Counted from the stretch's first letter, positions 19,551 through 31,721 are shown. The stretch: 64,000 nucleotides of DNA from Herbaspirillum rhizosphaerae (GCF_001189965.1 NZ_LFLU01000004.1:307577-371576), one strand, 5' to 3'. Notes: a model not told the origin generated them from the letters alone. Made by a program: numbers and translations.

Positions 19551-19820
19551 TCAGGCGCTACGCAATTTTTTGAGCAAGGCGTGAACTTGAGGCAAGTCCA
19601 CCGCTGCTTCAGGCTCCTTGCGCACAAGGAGTAAGTCCATCAGGTCGTTGTCGCCAAGATCCATCAGACGGGAAAACGCATCGACTTCGTCGTCGCTCAT
19701 GCTCTCTTCGTTCGCGTCGAGAAAACGCGTCAGGATGAGATCGTTTTCCAGCAATCCACGACGGGCGCGCCAGCGCAGGCGTGCACGTTTGGCGGGATCG
19801 TCTTGATGGCTTTGGGACAT
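19551..19820 (-). CDS. sdhE: Succinate dehydrogenase flavinylation factor SdhE
   Basis: An 89-residue SdhE/YgfY (Sdh5) protein with the signature RRGLLENDLIL, which contains the RGxxE motif required for covalent FAD attachment to SdhA, and the conserved FSRLMDLGDNDLMDLLL segment. It lies downstream of sdhCDAB and upstream of gltA on the same strand, the usual betaproteobacterial position. A hairpin at 19934-19959 separates it from sdhB. Confidence 0.93.
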   Translation of the reverse strand: MSQSHQDDPAKRARLRWRARRGLLENDLILTRFLDANEESMSDDEVDAFSRLMDLGDNDLMDLLLVRKEPEAAVDLPQVHALLKKLRSA

Positions 19821-19933
19821 GGATTCAATTCACTTCTAAGTAGTACAACGGGTGCAACGCGTGCAACTGATACGACTGACATTCATTTCAGCGCTTCCGA
19901 CCAAACAATCGGACCGGTGCGAAAGCGTAAATC

Positions 19934-19959
19934 AAAGGCGGGAGTCGCCTCCCGCCTTT
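19934..19959 (-). terminator. Hairpin terminator/attenuator after sdhB
   Basis: An 11-bp perfect stem AAAGGCGGGAG/CTCCCGCCTTT around TCGC lies just downstream of sdhB. The following tract on the minus strand is only TTTGATTT, so termination may be partial and allow read-through into sdhE. Confidence 0.6.
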
Positions 19960-19974
19960 TCAACAACTCACTTC

Positions 19975-20685
19975 TTATACTGCGCGGCGAACCATCAGCT
20001 CCTTGATCTTGCCGATCGCCTTGTTCGGGTTCAATCCCTTGGGGCAGACATCGACGCAGTTCATGATGGAACGGCAACGGAACAGGCGATACGGATCTTC
20101 CAGATCGTCCAGACGCTGGCCGGTCGCTTCGTCGCGGCTATCGGCGATGAAGCGGTAAGCCTGCAGCAAGCCGGCAGGACCGACGAACTTGTCCGGATTC
20201 CACCAGAACGACGGGCACGATGTCGAGCAGCATGCGCACAGAATGCACTCATACACGCCATCGAGTTCTTCGCGCTGTTCAGGCGATTGCAGACGCTCTT
20301 TTTCAGGAGGAATGCTGTCGTTGATCAGGTAAGGCTTGATCGAATCGTATTGCTTGAAGAAGTTGGTCATGTCGACGATCAAGTCGCGGATCACCGGCAA
20401 ACCTGGCAACGGCTTCAGAACGATAGGCTCGCTCAGTTCGTTCAGGTTGGTGGTGCAGGCCAGACCGTTCTTGCCGTTGATGTTCATCGCGTCGGAACCG
20501 CACACGCCTTCGCGGCAGGAGCGGCGCAGCGCCAGCGAATCATCGACGTCGGACTTGATGCGTTGCAGGGCATCCAGCAGCATCTTGTCGGTTGGCTTCA
20601 GCTCGACGGTCAGATCCTGCATGTACGGCTTTTCATCCTTGTCCGGATCGTAGCGGTAGATTTTAAATTTCAGAGTACGTGTCAT
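19975..20685 (-). CDS. sdhB: Succinate dehydrogenase iron-sulfur subunit
   Basis: A 236-residue SdhB with all three cluster motifs: the 2Fe-2S ligands in [11 protein letters not shown] with a later Cys, the 4Fe-4S motif [12 protein letters not shown], and the 3Fe-4S motif [15 protein letters not shown]. It passes electrons from SdhA flavin to the quinone site in SdhCD at the cytoplasmic membrane face. The ATG lies 11 nt after the sdhA stop. Length is typical (E. coli 238). Confidence 0.97.
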   Translation of the reverse strand: MTRTLKFKIYRYDPDKDEKPYMQDLTVELKPTDKMLLDALQRIKSDVDDSLALRRSCREGVCGSDAMNINGKNGLACTTNLNELSEPIVLKPLPGLPVIRDLIVDMTNFFKQYDSIKPYLINDSIPPEKERLQSPEQREELDGVYECILCACCSTSCPSFWWNPDKFVGPAGLLQAYRFIADSRDEATGQRLDDLEDPYRLFRCRSIMNCVDVCPKGLNPNKAIGKIKELMVRRAV

Positions 20686-20696
20686 GTTCTGACCTT

Positions 20697-22475
20697 TTAG
20701 AAAGTACGTGCTTTAGGTTTAAATGTCTCAACGGTCAACGGTTGCATGTTGACTGGTTTGTAGTCGAGACGATTCCCCTCGGAAAACCACAGTGTGTGCT
20801 TGAGCCAATTTTCGTCATCGCGCTTTTCATAATCGCTGTGCGCGTGGGCGCCACGGGATTCCTTGCGGGCGGCAGCCGACGTGATGGTGGCCTTGGCGGT
20901 TTCGATCAGATTGCCCAGTTCCAACGCTTCGACGCGCGCAGTATTGAACACCTTGGACTTGTCCTTGAACGAGACATGCTTGCAGCGCTCGTCCAGTTCC
21001 ATGATCTTTTCACGGCCTTCGTTGAGCAAAGCATCGGTACGGAACACGCCGCAATACTTCTGCATGGTGGCGCGAATATCGTTGGCGACATTCTGAACGC
21101 GCTCGGAACCGGTGCTGCTTTCCAGACGCGCCAGACGCTCCAGCGCGCGGTCGGCTGCATCCGCCGGCAGATCCTTGTGGCTGCGGTCTTGCAGCTTGCT
21201 CTCGACAATGTGATTGCCGGCAGCACGGCCGAACACCACCAGATCGAGCAGCGAGTTGGTGCCCAGACGGTTGGCGCCGTGCACCGATACGCAGGCGCAT
21301 TCGCCGATGGCGTACATGCCCTGCACGACTTCCTTGTACGAACCATTGTTCGGCACAACGACCTGGCCATACACGTTGGTCGGAATACCGCCCATCTGAT
21401 AGTGGATGGTCGGCACGACAGGGATAGGCTCCTTGGTCGCATCGACGTTGGCGAACTTGTGCGCGATTTCCAGAATCGACGGCAGACGCTTTTGAATCGT
21501 GTCGGCGCCGATATGGCGCAGATCCAGCAGCACGTGATCCTTGTTTGGACCGACGCCGCGGCCTTCCTTGATTTCCTGGTCCATCGAACGCGAAACGAAG
21601 TCGCGCGGCGCCAGATCCTTCAGCGTCGGCGCGTAGCGCTCCATGAAACGTTCACCGTTGCTGTTGATCAGGATGCCGCCTTCGCCGCGCACGCCCTCGG
21701 TGATCAGCACGCCCGCGCCGGCCACGCCGGTCGGGTGGAACTGCCAGAATTCCATGTCTTGCAGCGGCAGGCCTGCGCGCGCCGCCATGCCCATACCGTC
21801 GCCGGTATTGATGAAGGCGTTGGTCGATGCAGCCCAGATACGGCCTGCACCGCCGGTGGCGAACAGGGTTGTCTTGGCTTGCAGCATCATGACTTCGCCG
21901 GTTTCCATTTCCAGCGCGACGACGCCGAGGACAGTGCCCTCTTGATCGCGGATGATGTCGATCGCCATCCACTCAACGAAGAAATGCGTCTTGGCGCGCA
22001 CGTTGCGCTGATACAGCGTATGCAGCAGTGCGTGACCGGTACGGTCGGCTGCAGCACAGGCGCGTTGCACCGGCTTTTCGCCGAAGTTCGCAGTGTGGCC
22101 GCCGAACGGACGCTGATAAATCGTGCCGTCAGGATTGCGGTCGAATGGCATGCCGAAGTGTTCCAGCTCGTAGACGGCCTTCGGTGCTTCGCGGCACATG
22201 AATTCGATGGCGTCCTGGTCGCCCAGGTAGTCCGACCCCTTGACGGTGTCGAACATGTGCCAGTACCAGTTGTCTTCCGACATGTTACCCAGCGATGCGC
22301 CGATGCCGCCCTGGGCAGCGACCGTGTGCGAGCGGGTCGGGAAAACCTTGGACAACACCGCAACGTTCAGACCGGCTTCAGCCAGTTGCAACGAAGCGCG
22401 CATACCGGATCCGCCGGCGCCGACGATAACCGCGTCAAAGCGGCGTGTAGGGATTGTGGATTTGATAGCAGCCAC
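20697..22475 (-). CDS. sdhA: Succinate dehydrogenase flavoprotein subunit
   Basis: A 592-residue SdhA with the FAD dinucleotide site [15 protein letters not shown], the flavinylated His region [11 protein letters not shown], the substrate-site HPTGVAGAG and the catalytic RGEGGIL segment. It oxidises succinate to fumarate. I use the GTG at 22475 as start: GGAGA lies upstream, it follows the sdhD TAA by 2 nt, and the earlier in-frame ATG at 22529 would add 18 residues read from inside sdhD. Codon and length agree with the family. Confidence 0.95.
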   Translation of the reverse strand: MAAIKSTIPTRRFDAVIVGAGGSGMRASLQLAEAGLNVAVLSKVFPTRSHTVAAQGGIGASLGNMSEDNWYWHMFDTVKGSDYLGDQDAIEFMCREAPKAVYELEHFGMPFDRNPDGTIYQRPFGGHTANFGEKPVQRACAAADRTGHALLHTLYQRNVRAKTHFFVEWMAIDIIRDQEGTVLGVVALEMETGEVMMLQAKTTLFATGGAGRIWAASTNAFINTGDGMGMAARAGLPLQDMEFWQFHPTGVAGAGVLITEGVRGEGGILINSNGERFMERYAPTLKDLAPRDFVSRSMDQEIKEGRGVGPNKDHVLLDLRHIGADTIQKRLPSILEIAHKFANVDATKEPIPVVPTIHYQMGGIPTNVYGQVVVPNNGSYKEVVQGMYAIGECACVSVHGANRLGTNSLLDLVVFGRAAGNHIVESKLQDRSHKDLPADAADRALERLARLESSTGSERVQNVANDIRATMQKYCGVFRTDALLNEGREKIMELDERCKHVSFKDKSKVFNTARVEALELGNLIETAKATITSAAARKESRGAHAHSDYEKRDDENWLKHTLWFSEGNRLDYKPVNMQPLTVETFKPKARTF

Positions 22476-22477
22476 GA

Positions 22478-22843
22478 TTACATTCTCCACAAAATCTGCG
22501 CCGCCCATCCGGCACATACGATCAGCCACAGGATCGTGGCAACTTGCAAGACCAGGCGCACGGCGACCGGCTTGACATAATCCATCCAGATATCACGCAC
22601 GCCGATCCAGGCGTGGTAGAACAAGGCCATGAAGGCTGCAAACGTCGCCATCTTGAACCACTGATGCGAGAACATTGCCGCCCAGCCGTCGTAAGAGAAA
22701 CCGCTGGAGGTCAGGAAGCACACCAGCAGGACCACGGTGTACAAGGCCATGACGACGGCGGTAGCGCGTTGCGCCAGCCAGTCGCGCATGCCGTAATGCG
22801 CACCCACGACGAGACGCTTCGATCCGATATTATTGTTTGCCAT
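22478..22843 (-). CDS. sdhD: Succinate dehydrogenase membrane anchor subunit
   Basis: A 121-residue hydrophobic anchor with three membrane spans, beginning after a short polar segment (RLVVGAHYGMRDWLAQRATA). The FYHAWIGVRDIWMDYV stretch carries the His and Asp/Tyr typical of the heme b and quinone region in SdhD. It forms the membrane domain with SdhC. Its TAA is 2 nt from the sdhA GTG, so translation is likely coupled. Confidence 0.92.
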   Translation of the reverse strand: MANNNIGSKRLVVGAHYGMRDWLAQRATAVVMALYTVVLLVCFLTSSGFSYDGWAAMFSHQWFKMATFAAFMALFYHAWIGVRDIWMDYVKPVAVRLVLQVATILWLIVCAGWAAQILWRM

Positions 22844-22845
22844 TT

Positions 22846-23256
22846 TTAGAACGCTCCGAACAGTTTCAATGCCACGACGATCACCAGCGCAATGCTGACG
22901 ACCAGAACGCCGCTCGACGACTTGCGTGCGCTGTCCTTGTCCAGACCGATATGGTTATCCATGATCAGGTGGCGGATGCCGGCGCAGAAGTGGTGGAGAT
23001 AAGCCCAGGACAGGGCCAGGATGATCAGCTTGACGAACCAGTTGGAGGCAAAGCCCTTGAGGTAGTCGAAGGTGCCCTCGGAGAGCAGGCTGTTATCCAG
23101 CAAGTACAGGATGAACGGCAACATCAGGAACAAAAACAACCCACTGACACGGTGCATGATCGACACCAGGGCAGCCAGCGGCATGCGGTAACCAGCAATT
23201 TGGGTAATATTAATGTTACGAAATTGTGGCCGTGGTGGTTTAGCGGCTTCAGACAT
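22846..23256 (-). CDS. sdhC: Succinate dehydrogenase cytochrome b556 subunit
   Basis: A 136-residue SdhC with the conserved SIMHRVSGLFLFL segment (quinone-site Ser/Arg) and HHFCAGIRHLIMD carrying the heme-axial His, with three membrane spans. First gene of sdhCDAB. The ATG at 23256 has a good GAGGAGA site; a longer in-frame reading to 23292 has no support. The operon promoter should lie in the 144-bp gap to the upstream GntR gene. Confidence 0.94.
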   Translation of the reverse strand: MSEAAKPPRPQFRNINITQIAGYRMPLAALVSIMHRVSGLFLFLMLPFILYLLDNSLLSEGTFDYLKGFASNWFVKLIILALSWAYLHHFCAGIRHLIMDNHIGLDKDSARKSSSGVLVVSIALVIVVALKLFGAF

Positions 23257-23400
23257 AACAAGGTTCTCCTCAGATTTAAAACAATCCTGCAATTTTCGCC
23301 GATTTCATGAACGTTCACCAACACTTATTCTGCTTCGCAGCAAATTAGGCTTTTTCACAGACAGCAGGCAGATGCGAGTAAAGGCCGGGCCTTTATCCGC

Positions 23401-24186
23401 TTAATTCAGCTCGCTCTGATAATGATGATTCAACGTCAAATACAAGCCGCGCCGCATTTCGACAGGCTTGTCGCCATACGTATACGAGGCGCGATCGACA
23501 CTCAACAAAGGCGTTTGGGGCGGAACTCCCAGAAATCCCGCAGACTCCGGATCCGCCCCCACGGCACGAATCTGCTCTGCAGCGCGAATCATGCGTGTCC
23601 CGAATTCCGTTTCAAACAGGCCGTACAGCGGCCCTTTATATTCCATCAGCCGTTCCGCGGTCAGCCCTTTGAAAATAAGACCGGGCAACCAGATATCTTC
23701 GAGTATGGTCGGAACGCCGTTAAAGGATTTTACCCGTTTGATGAAGATGACGGAGTCACCCGATTTAATATCAAGCTGGCGCGCCACTTCAGCGGGCGCG
23801 CGCATGCGCTTGACCTCGATAATTTTGTTTTCCGCGCGTTGCGGCTCTTCCACATCCGCCGTCAGGCGCAAAAAACGGAACTGCGCATGCGTTTCATGAT
23901 GCGTGGCAACAAACGTGCCCTTCCCTTGCCGGCGCACCACCAGATTTTCGGCCGCCAGCTCGTCGATCGCCTTGCGCACGGTTCCCTGGCTTACCTTGAA
24001 ACGGCTGCCAAGTTCAACTTCGCTGGGGATCAGTTCGCCAGGCTTCCACTCGCCTGATTCCAGACGCTGCGTGATCAATGCCTTGATTTGCTGATAGAGG
24101 GGACTGAAGGTAGGAGCGGCTCCGGCAACACTGGTGCCCACGCTTTGCGCGTCGCTGTTGTTCAGATTGGGCAGGCTGGAGCTCAT
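23401..24186 (-). CDS. GntR-family (HutC subfamily) transcriptional regulator
   Basis: A 261-residue regulator. The N-terminal winged helix-turn-helix (PLYQQIKALITQRL...LIPSEVELGSRFKVSQGTVRKAIDEL) is followed by a UTRA effector domain (from about residue 100, ending in RGLYLTLNHHYQSEL). The ATG at 24186 starts just after GGGGTT; a longer in-frame reading upstream is not credible. It sits between sdhCDAB and the divergent mdh, with an 18-bp palindrome 58 bp upstream. The likely job is control of TCA genes and itself, sensing an organic acid; the ligand is unknown. Confidence 0.88.
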   Translation of the reverse strand: MSSSLPNLNNSDAQSVGTSVAGAAPTFSPLYQQIKALITQRLESGEWKPGELIPSEVELGSRFKVSQGTVRKAIDELAAENLVVRRQGKGTFVATHHETHAQFRFLRLTADVEEPQRAENKIIEVKRMRAPAEVARQLDIKSGDSVIFIKRVKSFNGVPTILEDIWLPGLIFKGLTAERLMEYKGPLYGLFETEFGTRMIRAAEQIRAVGADPESAGFLGVPPQTPLLSVDRASYTYGDKPVEMRRGLYLTLNHHYQSELN

Positions 24187-24243
24187 AACCCCAAATTTGA
24201 CCACAAAAACCCTACTGGCGTCCAGCAAAAAGTATTCAATAAG

Positions 24244-24261
24244 ATGTCTTATATAAGACAT
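24244..24261. promoter_or_regulatory. 18-bp perfect palindrome, probable GntR operator
   Basis: ATGTCTTATATAAGACAT is perfectly self-complementary and lies 58 bp upstream of the GntR-type gene and 11 bp upstream of a sigma-70-like -35 pointing at mdh. GntR/HutC proteins bind palindromes of this size as dimers, so autoregulation and control of mdh are inferred. Confidence 0.65.
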
Positions 24262-24271
24262 AAGATAGCGA

Positions 24272-24300
24272 TTGACAGGGCACTCGGGCAAGCCTACACT
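24272..24300 (+). promoter_or_regulatory. Sigma-70-type promoter candidate toward mdh
   Basis: A perfect -35 TTGACA (24272-24277), a 17-bp spacer and a -10 TACACT (24295-24300) lie immediately downstream of the palindrome. The distance to the mdh start implies a leader of about 305 nt. Confidence 0.5.
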
Positions 24301-24613
24301 CGCGGGCATATTCGGCGACGAGTACATCCCGGACAGACACATGCATCAACAGATCGGCCGGCACTTGCATCAACGCGCGCAACATCGACGCGATTTGCAC
24401 TGTCGGTTCTCTGCTGAAAATCGGCAAAACAAGCTGACCGCCTGCGCTTTTCGACGGTATGATTACACTCTCTATAAAGAATACGAAGTAATTGTCGGCG
24501 TCTTCCGAGATGCCAGCAAGAAGCCCTGAAGCAGCCGCAACTGCGAAGTTAGGATCGGTTCAAGGCTTCATAGCAGCATTAAACGCTTTCTATCACCACT
24601 TTGGAGATTCAAC

Positions 24614-25603
24614 ATGGCTAAAGCCCCCAAGCGTGTTGCCGTTACCGGCGCCGCCGGTCAAATCGGTTACTCCCTTCTCTTCCGCATTGCTAACGGCGAC
24701 CTGCTCGGCAAAGACCAGCCAGTGATCCTGCAGTTGCTGGAAATTCCGGATGAAAAAGCGCAAAAGGCCCTCAAGGGCGTCATCATGGAAATCGATGACT
24801 GTGCATTCCCGTTGCTGGCCGGCGTGACCGCGCACAGCGATCCGATGACGGCATTCAAGGATGCCGACATCGCCCTGCTGGTTGGCGCGCGTCCACGCGG
24901 CCCAGGCATGGAGCGCAAGGATCTGCTGGAAGCCAACGCTCAAATCTTCACCGTGCAAGGCAAGGCGCTGGACGCTGTTGCTTCGCGCGACGTCAAGGTT
25001 CTGGTGGTCGGCAACCCAGCCAACACCAATGCCTACATCGCCATGAAGTCGGCGCCGAATCTGCCGGCCAAGAACTTCACCGCCATGCTGCGTCTGGACC
25101 ACAACCGCGCGCTGTCGCAAGTTGCGGCCAAAATCGGCCAACCGGTTTCGGCAATCGAAAAACTGTGCGTCTGGGGTAACCACTCGCCAACCATGTACGC
25201 CGACTACCGTTTTGCCACAGCAGACGGCAAGGCAGTCAAGGATCTGATCAACGACCAGGTCTGGAACAAGGACACTTTCCTGCCGACAGTCGGCAAGCGC
25301 GGCGCAGCGATCATCGAAGCGCGCGGCCTGTCCTCGGCAGCTTCGGCAGCCAATGCAGCGATCGATCACGTGCATGACTGGATCCTCGGCACCAACGGCA
25401 AGTGGACCACCATGGGTGTGCCATCGGACGGTTCCTACGGCATCCCTGAAGGCACCATGTTCGGCTTCCCGGTCACCACCGAGAACGGCGAATACAAGAT
25501 CGTCCAAGGCCTCGAAATCGACGAATTCTCCCAAGAGCGCATCAACATCACGCTCAAGGAATTGTCGGAAGAGCGCGAAGGCGTCAAACATCTGGTCGGC
25601 TAA
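24614..25603 (+). CDS. mdh: Malate dehydrogenase
   Basis: A 329-residue MDH of the cytosolic/Thermus-like type found in betaproteobacteria. It shows [19 protein letters not shown] (NAD site), [17 protein letters not shown] with substrate-binding Arg residues, [15 protein letters not shown] and the catalytic His in VWGNHSPT. It oxidises malate to oxaloacetate, the substrate of GltA encoded on the other strand nearby. GGAG lies upstream of the ATG. A GC-rich hairpin follows the stop (about 25614-25640). Confidence 0.97.
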   Translation: MAKAPKRVAVTGAAGQIGYSLLFRIANGDLLGKDQPVILQLLEIPDEKAQKALKGVIMEIDDCAFPLLAGVTAHSDPMTAFKDADIALLVGARPRGPGMERKDLLEANAQIFTVQGKALDAVASRDVKVLVVGNPANTNAYIAMKSAPNLPAKNFTAMLRLDHNRALSQVAAKIGQPVSAIEKLCVWGNHSPTMYADYRFATADGKAVKDLINDQVWNKDTFLPTVGKRGAAIIEARGLSSAASAANAAIDHVHDWILGTNGKWTTMGVPSDGSYGIPEGTMFGFPVTTENGEYKIVQGLEIDEFSQERINITLKELSEEREGVKHLVG

Positions 25604-25671
25604 TTGACCAGCACGCGGCGGGCTCACACAGCCGCCGCGTAAATTTTGCATACATTCGGAATTCAGCAGCA

Positions 25672-26709
25672 ATGCATCCCACCCAGGTCTTGTTCCCAGG
25701 CACCCGACAACCGGTCTCGATACCGGTCTGCGATCATTACGCCGGCTCTGAAAAGCTGATGCGCAAGTCGATTGCTCTGCAACAAGAACTCGGCCCGATT
25801 TTTGATATCACCCTCGACTGCGAAGACGGCGCCAGCGCCGGCAACGAAGCCGAACACGCGCAACTGGTCGGCTCCCTGATCGCCGGCGACGACAATCGCT
25901 TCGGCCGCATCGGCGCCCGCGTGCATGACGTCACCAGCCCCTATTTCGAACAAGATGTCGCGACGATCTGCGCTACCGCCGCCGTTGCCAATGCCGCGCA
26001 ACTGGCTTACCTGATGCTGCCCAAGGCGGACGGTCTGGCCGACGTGCAACGCGCCCTTGCCACCATCTCTCGCCACACCAGCGAAGCCGGCCGCCGCATG
26101 CCGCCGCTGCATGTGCTGATCGAGACCCACGGCGCGCTGGAAGACGTGCGTCTGATCGCAGCATTGCCGCAAGTTGAATCGCTGTCCTTCGGCGTCATGG
26201 ATTTTGTGTCGGCGCACTACGGTGCGATCCCGAGCGCCGCGATGCGCTCGCCCGGCCAGTTCACGCATCCGCTGGTGGCGCGCGCCAAACTGGAAATTTC
26301 CGCCGCCTGCCACGCGCACGGCAAGGTGCCTTCGCATAACGTCACCACCGACATCAAGGATGCCGCCGTGGTCACGGGCGACGCCGGCCGCGCGGCGCAA
26401 GAATTCGGTTACACCCGGATGTGGAGCATCCATCCGAGCCAGATCAAGGCGATCGTGCAAACGCTGTCCCCGGCCGACGATGAAATCGGCGAAGCGGCAC
26501 AAATCCTGCTTAAAGCCAGGGACGTGCAATGGGGACCGATACAACACGAAGGCACATTGCACGACCGTGCAAGCTATCGCTATTACTGGAGCATTCTGCA
26601 GCGCGGCCACGCCGGCGGCGCTGCTTTACCCGCGGCGGTTGCGAGCTGGTTTGCAGAGACCACGACAGCGACAACCGCCGCACCGATTTCAGCCACCCTG
26701 CAACATTGA
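25672..26709 (+). CDS. HpcH/HpaI-family aldolase/citrate lyase-like (CitE-like) protein
   Basis: A 345-residue TIM-barrel lyase of the CitE/malyl-CoA lyase superfamily. Conserved acidic and substrate-binding parts are visible: ITLDCEDGAS, HVLIETHGAL and SFGVMDFVSAHYG. The neighbours in such families cleave or form malyl-, citramalyl- or citryl-CoA thioesters. No citrate lyase alpha or gamma genes are nearby, so it is not part of a citrate lyase complex. It is co-directional with mdh (68 bp gap) and acnA. The substrate cannot be read from sequence. Confidence 0.8.
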   Translation: MHPTQVLFPGTRQPVSIPVCDHYAGSEKLMRKSIALQQELGPIFDITLDCEDGASAGNEAEHAQLVGSLIAGDDNRFGRIGARVHDVTSPYFEQDVATICATAAVANAAQLAYLMLPKADGLADVQRALATISRHTSEAGRRMPPLHVLIETHGALEDVRLIAALPQVESLSFGVMDFVSAHYGAIPSAAMRSPGQFTHPLVARAKLEISAACHAHGKVPSHNVTTDIKDAAVVTGDAGRAAQEFGYTRMWSIHPSQIKAIVQTLSPADDEIGEAAQILLKARDVQWGPIQHEGTLHDRASYRYYWSILQRGHAGGAALPAAVASWFAETTTATTAAPISATLQH

Positions 26710-26738
26710 ACATTCACGAAGATCAATTGACCCGCAAG

Positions 26739-27245
26739 ATGAAAAAATACCTGACCGCCCTGACACTCGTAAGCGCCCTCTTCGCTGTCGGCATGCCGCA
26801 AGCATTCGCCGAAACCGCACCGGCCACTACAAAAGCAAAAAAGACCGTCAAGAAGAAAACGCCTGCCAAGGCTGCTGCCGCACCTGTTGAAAAAATGCCG
26901 TTTTCGTCCGACGCCGACGACGATGAAAGCGAACCTGAAATCGGTGGCACCAAGTCTGCCGATTTCAACTGCGAAATGGGCAACAAGCTGACCATCTACA
27001 AGAACGATGACGACGACAAGCACATCGCCATTCGCTGGAACAAGCGCATCAACCGCCTGACCCGCGTCGTGACCACCACCGGCGCCAACCGCTTTGAAAA
27101 CCGCAAGGTCGGCCTGGTCTGGATCGGCATCCCCGCCAAGGGCATCCTGCTGGATTCCAAAAAAGGTCAGCAACTGGCCAACGAATGCAAGAACGTAGAA
27201 GTGCCGACAGCGCAAGCGCCGGCAGCAGCAGCACCGAAGAGCTAA
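26739..27245 (+). CDS. Secreted protein with MliC-like C-terminal domain
   Basis: A 168-residue exported protein. It has a signal peptide (MKKYLTALTLV...QAFAE), a Lys/Ala-rich linker, an acidic patch (SSDADDDESEPE) and a domain of about 80 residues. That domain, FNCEMGNKLTIYKN...TTTGANRFENRKVGLVWIG...ANEC (elements not contiguous), resembles the MliC/PliC lysozyme-inhibitor fold: an early and a terminal Cys, a TGxxRFEN block and an aromatic W. MliC proteins inhibit C-type lysozyme. The match is by eye and distant. It lies between the CitE-like gene and acnA, which suggests no TCA function. Confidence 0.6.
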   Translation: MKKYLTALTLVSALFAVGMPQAFAETAPATTKAKKTVKKKTPAKAAAAPVEKMPFSSDADDDESEPEIGGTKSADFNCEMGNKLTIYKNDDDDKHIAIRWNKRINRLTRVVTTTGANRFENRKVGLVWIGIPAKGILLDSKKGQQLANECKNVEVPTAQAPAAAAPKS

Positions 27246-27301
27246 GCAGCAAACAGTAACAAGATTCAGCACGAATCCATCAGTACAGCAGTTCCGTATT
27301 T

Positions 27302-27326
27302 GCTGCGAAACCAATGGTTTCGCAGC
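27302..27326. repeat. 11-bp hairpin in the acnA leader
   Basis: GCTGCGAAACC (27302-27312) pairs perfectly with GGTTTCGCAGC (27316-27326) around AAT, 45-69 nt upstream of the acnA ATG. No T-run follows, so it may be a leader structure or a weak terminator for the preceding gene. Confidence 0.55.
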
Positions 27327-27370
27327 GCAAGCAAACACTTATACCATCCGTAATCTAAGGAGAAGAGGCC

Positions 27371-30064
<2,694 letters not shown>

Positions 30065-30080
30065 TCAGCCGCCAGCAAAA

Positions 30081-30142
30081 ACGCCCCGCCTCGCGCGGGG
30101 TGCGCAGGAAACAAAAAACGCCGGTTTCGACCGGCGTTTTTT
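30081..30142 (+). terminator. Tandem terminators after acnA
   Basis: The first hairpin is CCCCGC/GCGGGG around CTCGC (about 30084-30100). The second (30113-30142) has arms AAAAAACGCCGGT and ACCGGCGTTTTTT around TTCG, a textbook bidirectional intrinsic terminator. Confidence 0.85.
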
Positions 30143-30269
30143 ATTGTCAAAGCACATCGCGAGAGCCCCCTTCGGCCTCGACAAGGACACATGCCGGAAG
30201 GCAATCCCCGGGGCGATGTCGAATCAACTACAATAGGGATTCCTACCATTTGATTGTCGATATTTCATC

Positions 30270-31496
30270 ATGCGCCGCCCCGCCAAACGTTCCTCCTCCA
30301 GGTTGTCCGCTGAAAGTCAGCGCCTGGTCAATTCATCACAAGCGGTCGCCGGCTCCACCAGTCGCCTGGAAGAAAGAGCTTGGGAGCGATCCCTCGATCT
30401 GCTGCTGCACAAACAACTGAAAAGCGCGCATCAGGGCATGATCGATGCCGCGCTGGACCACCTGTTCAAATCCGATCTGGAAGCCTACGACGTGCTGGTC
30501 GAAGCGGTGGAAGCCAATAGCGAAGCCTGCGCGCTCGAATACGACGGCAAGCTCTACAGCGTGCAATTGCTGGCGCTGCCGGTGCTGGCCTGGACGCGTT
30601 TCAGCATCGCCTCCGGCAACCTGCCGGCCGATGTGCGCAACGGCCTGTTCGCCCACCTGCACGCCCATGTTCTCGCAGACAACGCGCATCTGGCGCTGGC
30701 GCCGACCTTGTATGCCATCGAACAGCTGCCGCGTCATCACGCCGACGTGTTCGCGCTGGCCCAGCGCATGGGTCAGGCTGCGCTCAAACAAAGCCAGCCG
30801 CAGCTCTCGCCTGAACAGACGCCTACCGCGCCTTTCCTGGCCGATACGCGCTACATGATCGCGGCCGTGGCGGTGCCGTCGGGCGCGCCGCTGTTCCGCT
30901 GGCAGATGGATGAAAACGCCTCCGTCATTCACGAAAAGGACGCCGCACTCAAGGCCTGGGCGACGCAGGCAACACCGTTGCTGACGCGCTTTCTGCCCGG
31001 CTGCAATGTGGAGTTGCTGCTGCCGCAGCCTTACTATTTCGCCTGCCGCGAAGCCGACAAACGCATCCGCCCCGCCGCCATCCGCGCAGCCGATCATTAC
31101 CTGACGCAGACGCTGGGCGTTGCCTCGTCGGAGTTGCATGCCAACATCGGCAGCTTCTGCGAAAACATCAACGGCCAGATCGACGAATACCGCATCGGCT
31201 TCAACCTGGCCGATGACGACGGCATCGTCTACGGCATCGTATGGCCGCTGTACGAGCAGGAAGACGGCGACGAAGTGCGCGACCTGTCCGCGCCCGACAG
31301 CGTCAAAATGCCGATAGAAGAGATTCTGGAGGTCTTGCGCGAGTGCAGCATCGTCAACATCAAGCTGCACGCGGAACGCTACACGATGGAGTTCTGCGAT
31401 GATTGCGGCACGCCCTTGTTCCCGGCGCCCGACGGCGATCTGGTGCATGCCGAAATGCCGGAAGATGCGCCTGCGTCGACCGAACATTTCCATTAA
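30270..31496 (+). CDS. DUF2863 family protein
   Basis: A 408-residue soluble protein I place in the DUF2863 family, which seems confined to betaproteobacteria. It begins with a basic tail (MRRPAKRSSSR) and has no signal peptide or membrane span. The C-terminus carries a CDDCGTPLFPAPDG cysteine pair. No catalytic motif is recognisable and no function is known. It stands alone between acnA terminators and the converging che operon. Confidence 0.7.
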   Translation: MRRPAKRSSSRLSAESQRLVNSSQAVAGSTSRLEERAWERSLDLLLHKQLKSAHQGMIDAALDHLFKSDLEAYDVLVEAVEANSEACALEYDGKLYSVQLLALPVLAWTRFSIASGNLPADVRNGLFAHLHAHVLADNAHLALAPTLYAIEQLPRHHADVFALAQRMGQAALKQSQPQLSPEQTPTAPFLADTRYMIAAVAVPSGAPLFRWQMDENASVIHEKDAALKAWATQATPLLTRFLPGCNVELLLPQPYYFACREADKRIRPAAIRAADHYLTQTLGVASSELHANIGSFCENINGQIDEYRIGFNLADDDGIVYGIVWPLYEQEDGDEVRDLSAPDSVKMPIEEILEVLRECSIVNIKLHAERYTMEFCDDCGTPLFPAPDGDLVHAEMPEDAPASTEHFH

Positions 31497-31651
31497 GCCT
31501 GGCTGCTGCCGCGCGGACATCCGCCGGCAGCATCGGCCTTGTTCGACCGGCATACCCGATCTGCAGCGCCTGCCAGCCGAAGCCTGAGATCCGGGATTTC
31601 ATCCGCAAGCCCGGATTCCGCCGCTCCCCCGGCTCCCAATTTCCGCTCCAC

Positions 31652-31699
31652 AAAAAGATACGGGCACACGCCGCAGAGCCATGCGGCGTGTGCCCGTAT
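31652..31699 (-). terminator. Strong terminator of the che operon
   Basis: An 18-bp perfect stem (31658-31675 with 31682-31699) around a six-base loop is followed on the minus strand by CTTTTTG. It lies just downstream of cheW and is the end of the flhD-cheW cluster. Confidence 0.8.
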
Positions 31700-31721
31700 C
31701 CGGAGCCTTGTTCGCTGGTGC

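Larger units (their letters stand above)
24187..24613. other. Divergent control region between the GntR gene and mdh
   Basis: This 427-bp non-coding gap contains the palindrome at 24244-24261 and a plus-strand promoter candidate at 24272-24300. The remaining roughly 310 bp before mdh hold no supported ORF. Either mdh has a long leader or a second promoter lies closer to the gene; TATAAA at 24472-24477 is a weak candidate. Confidence 0.5.
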
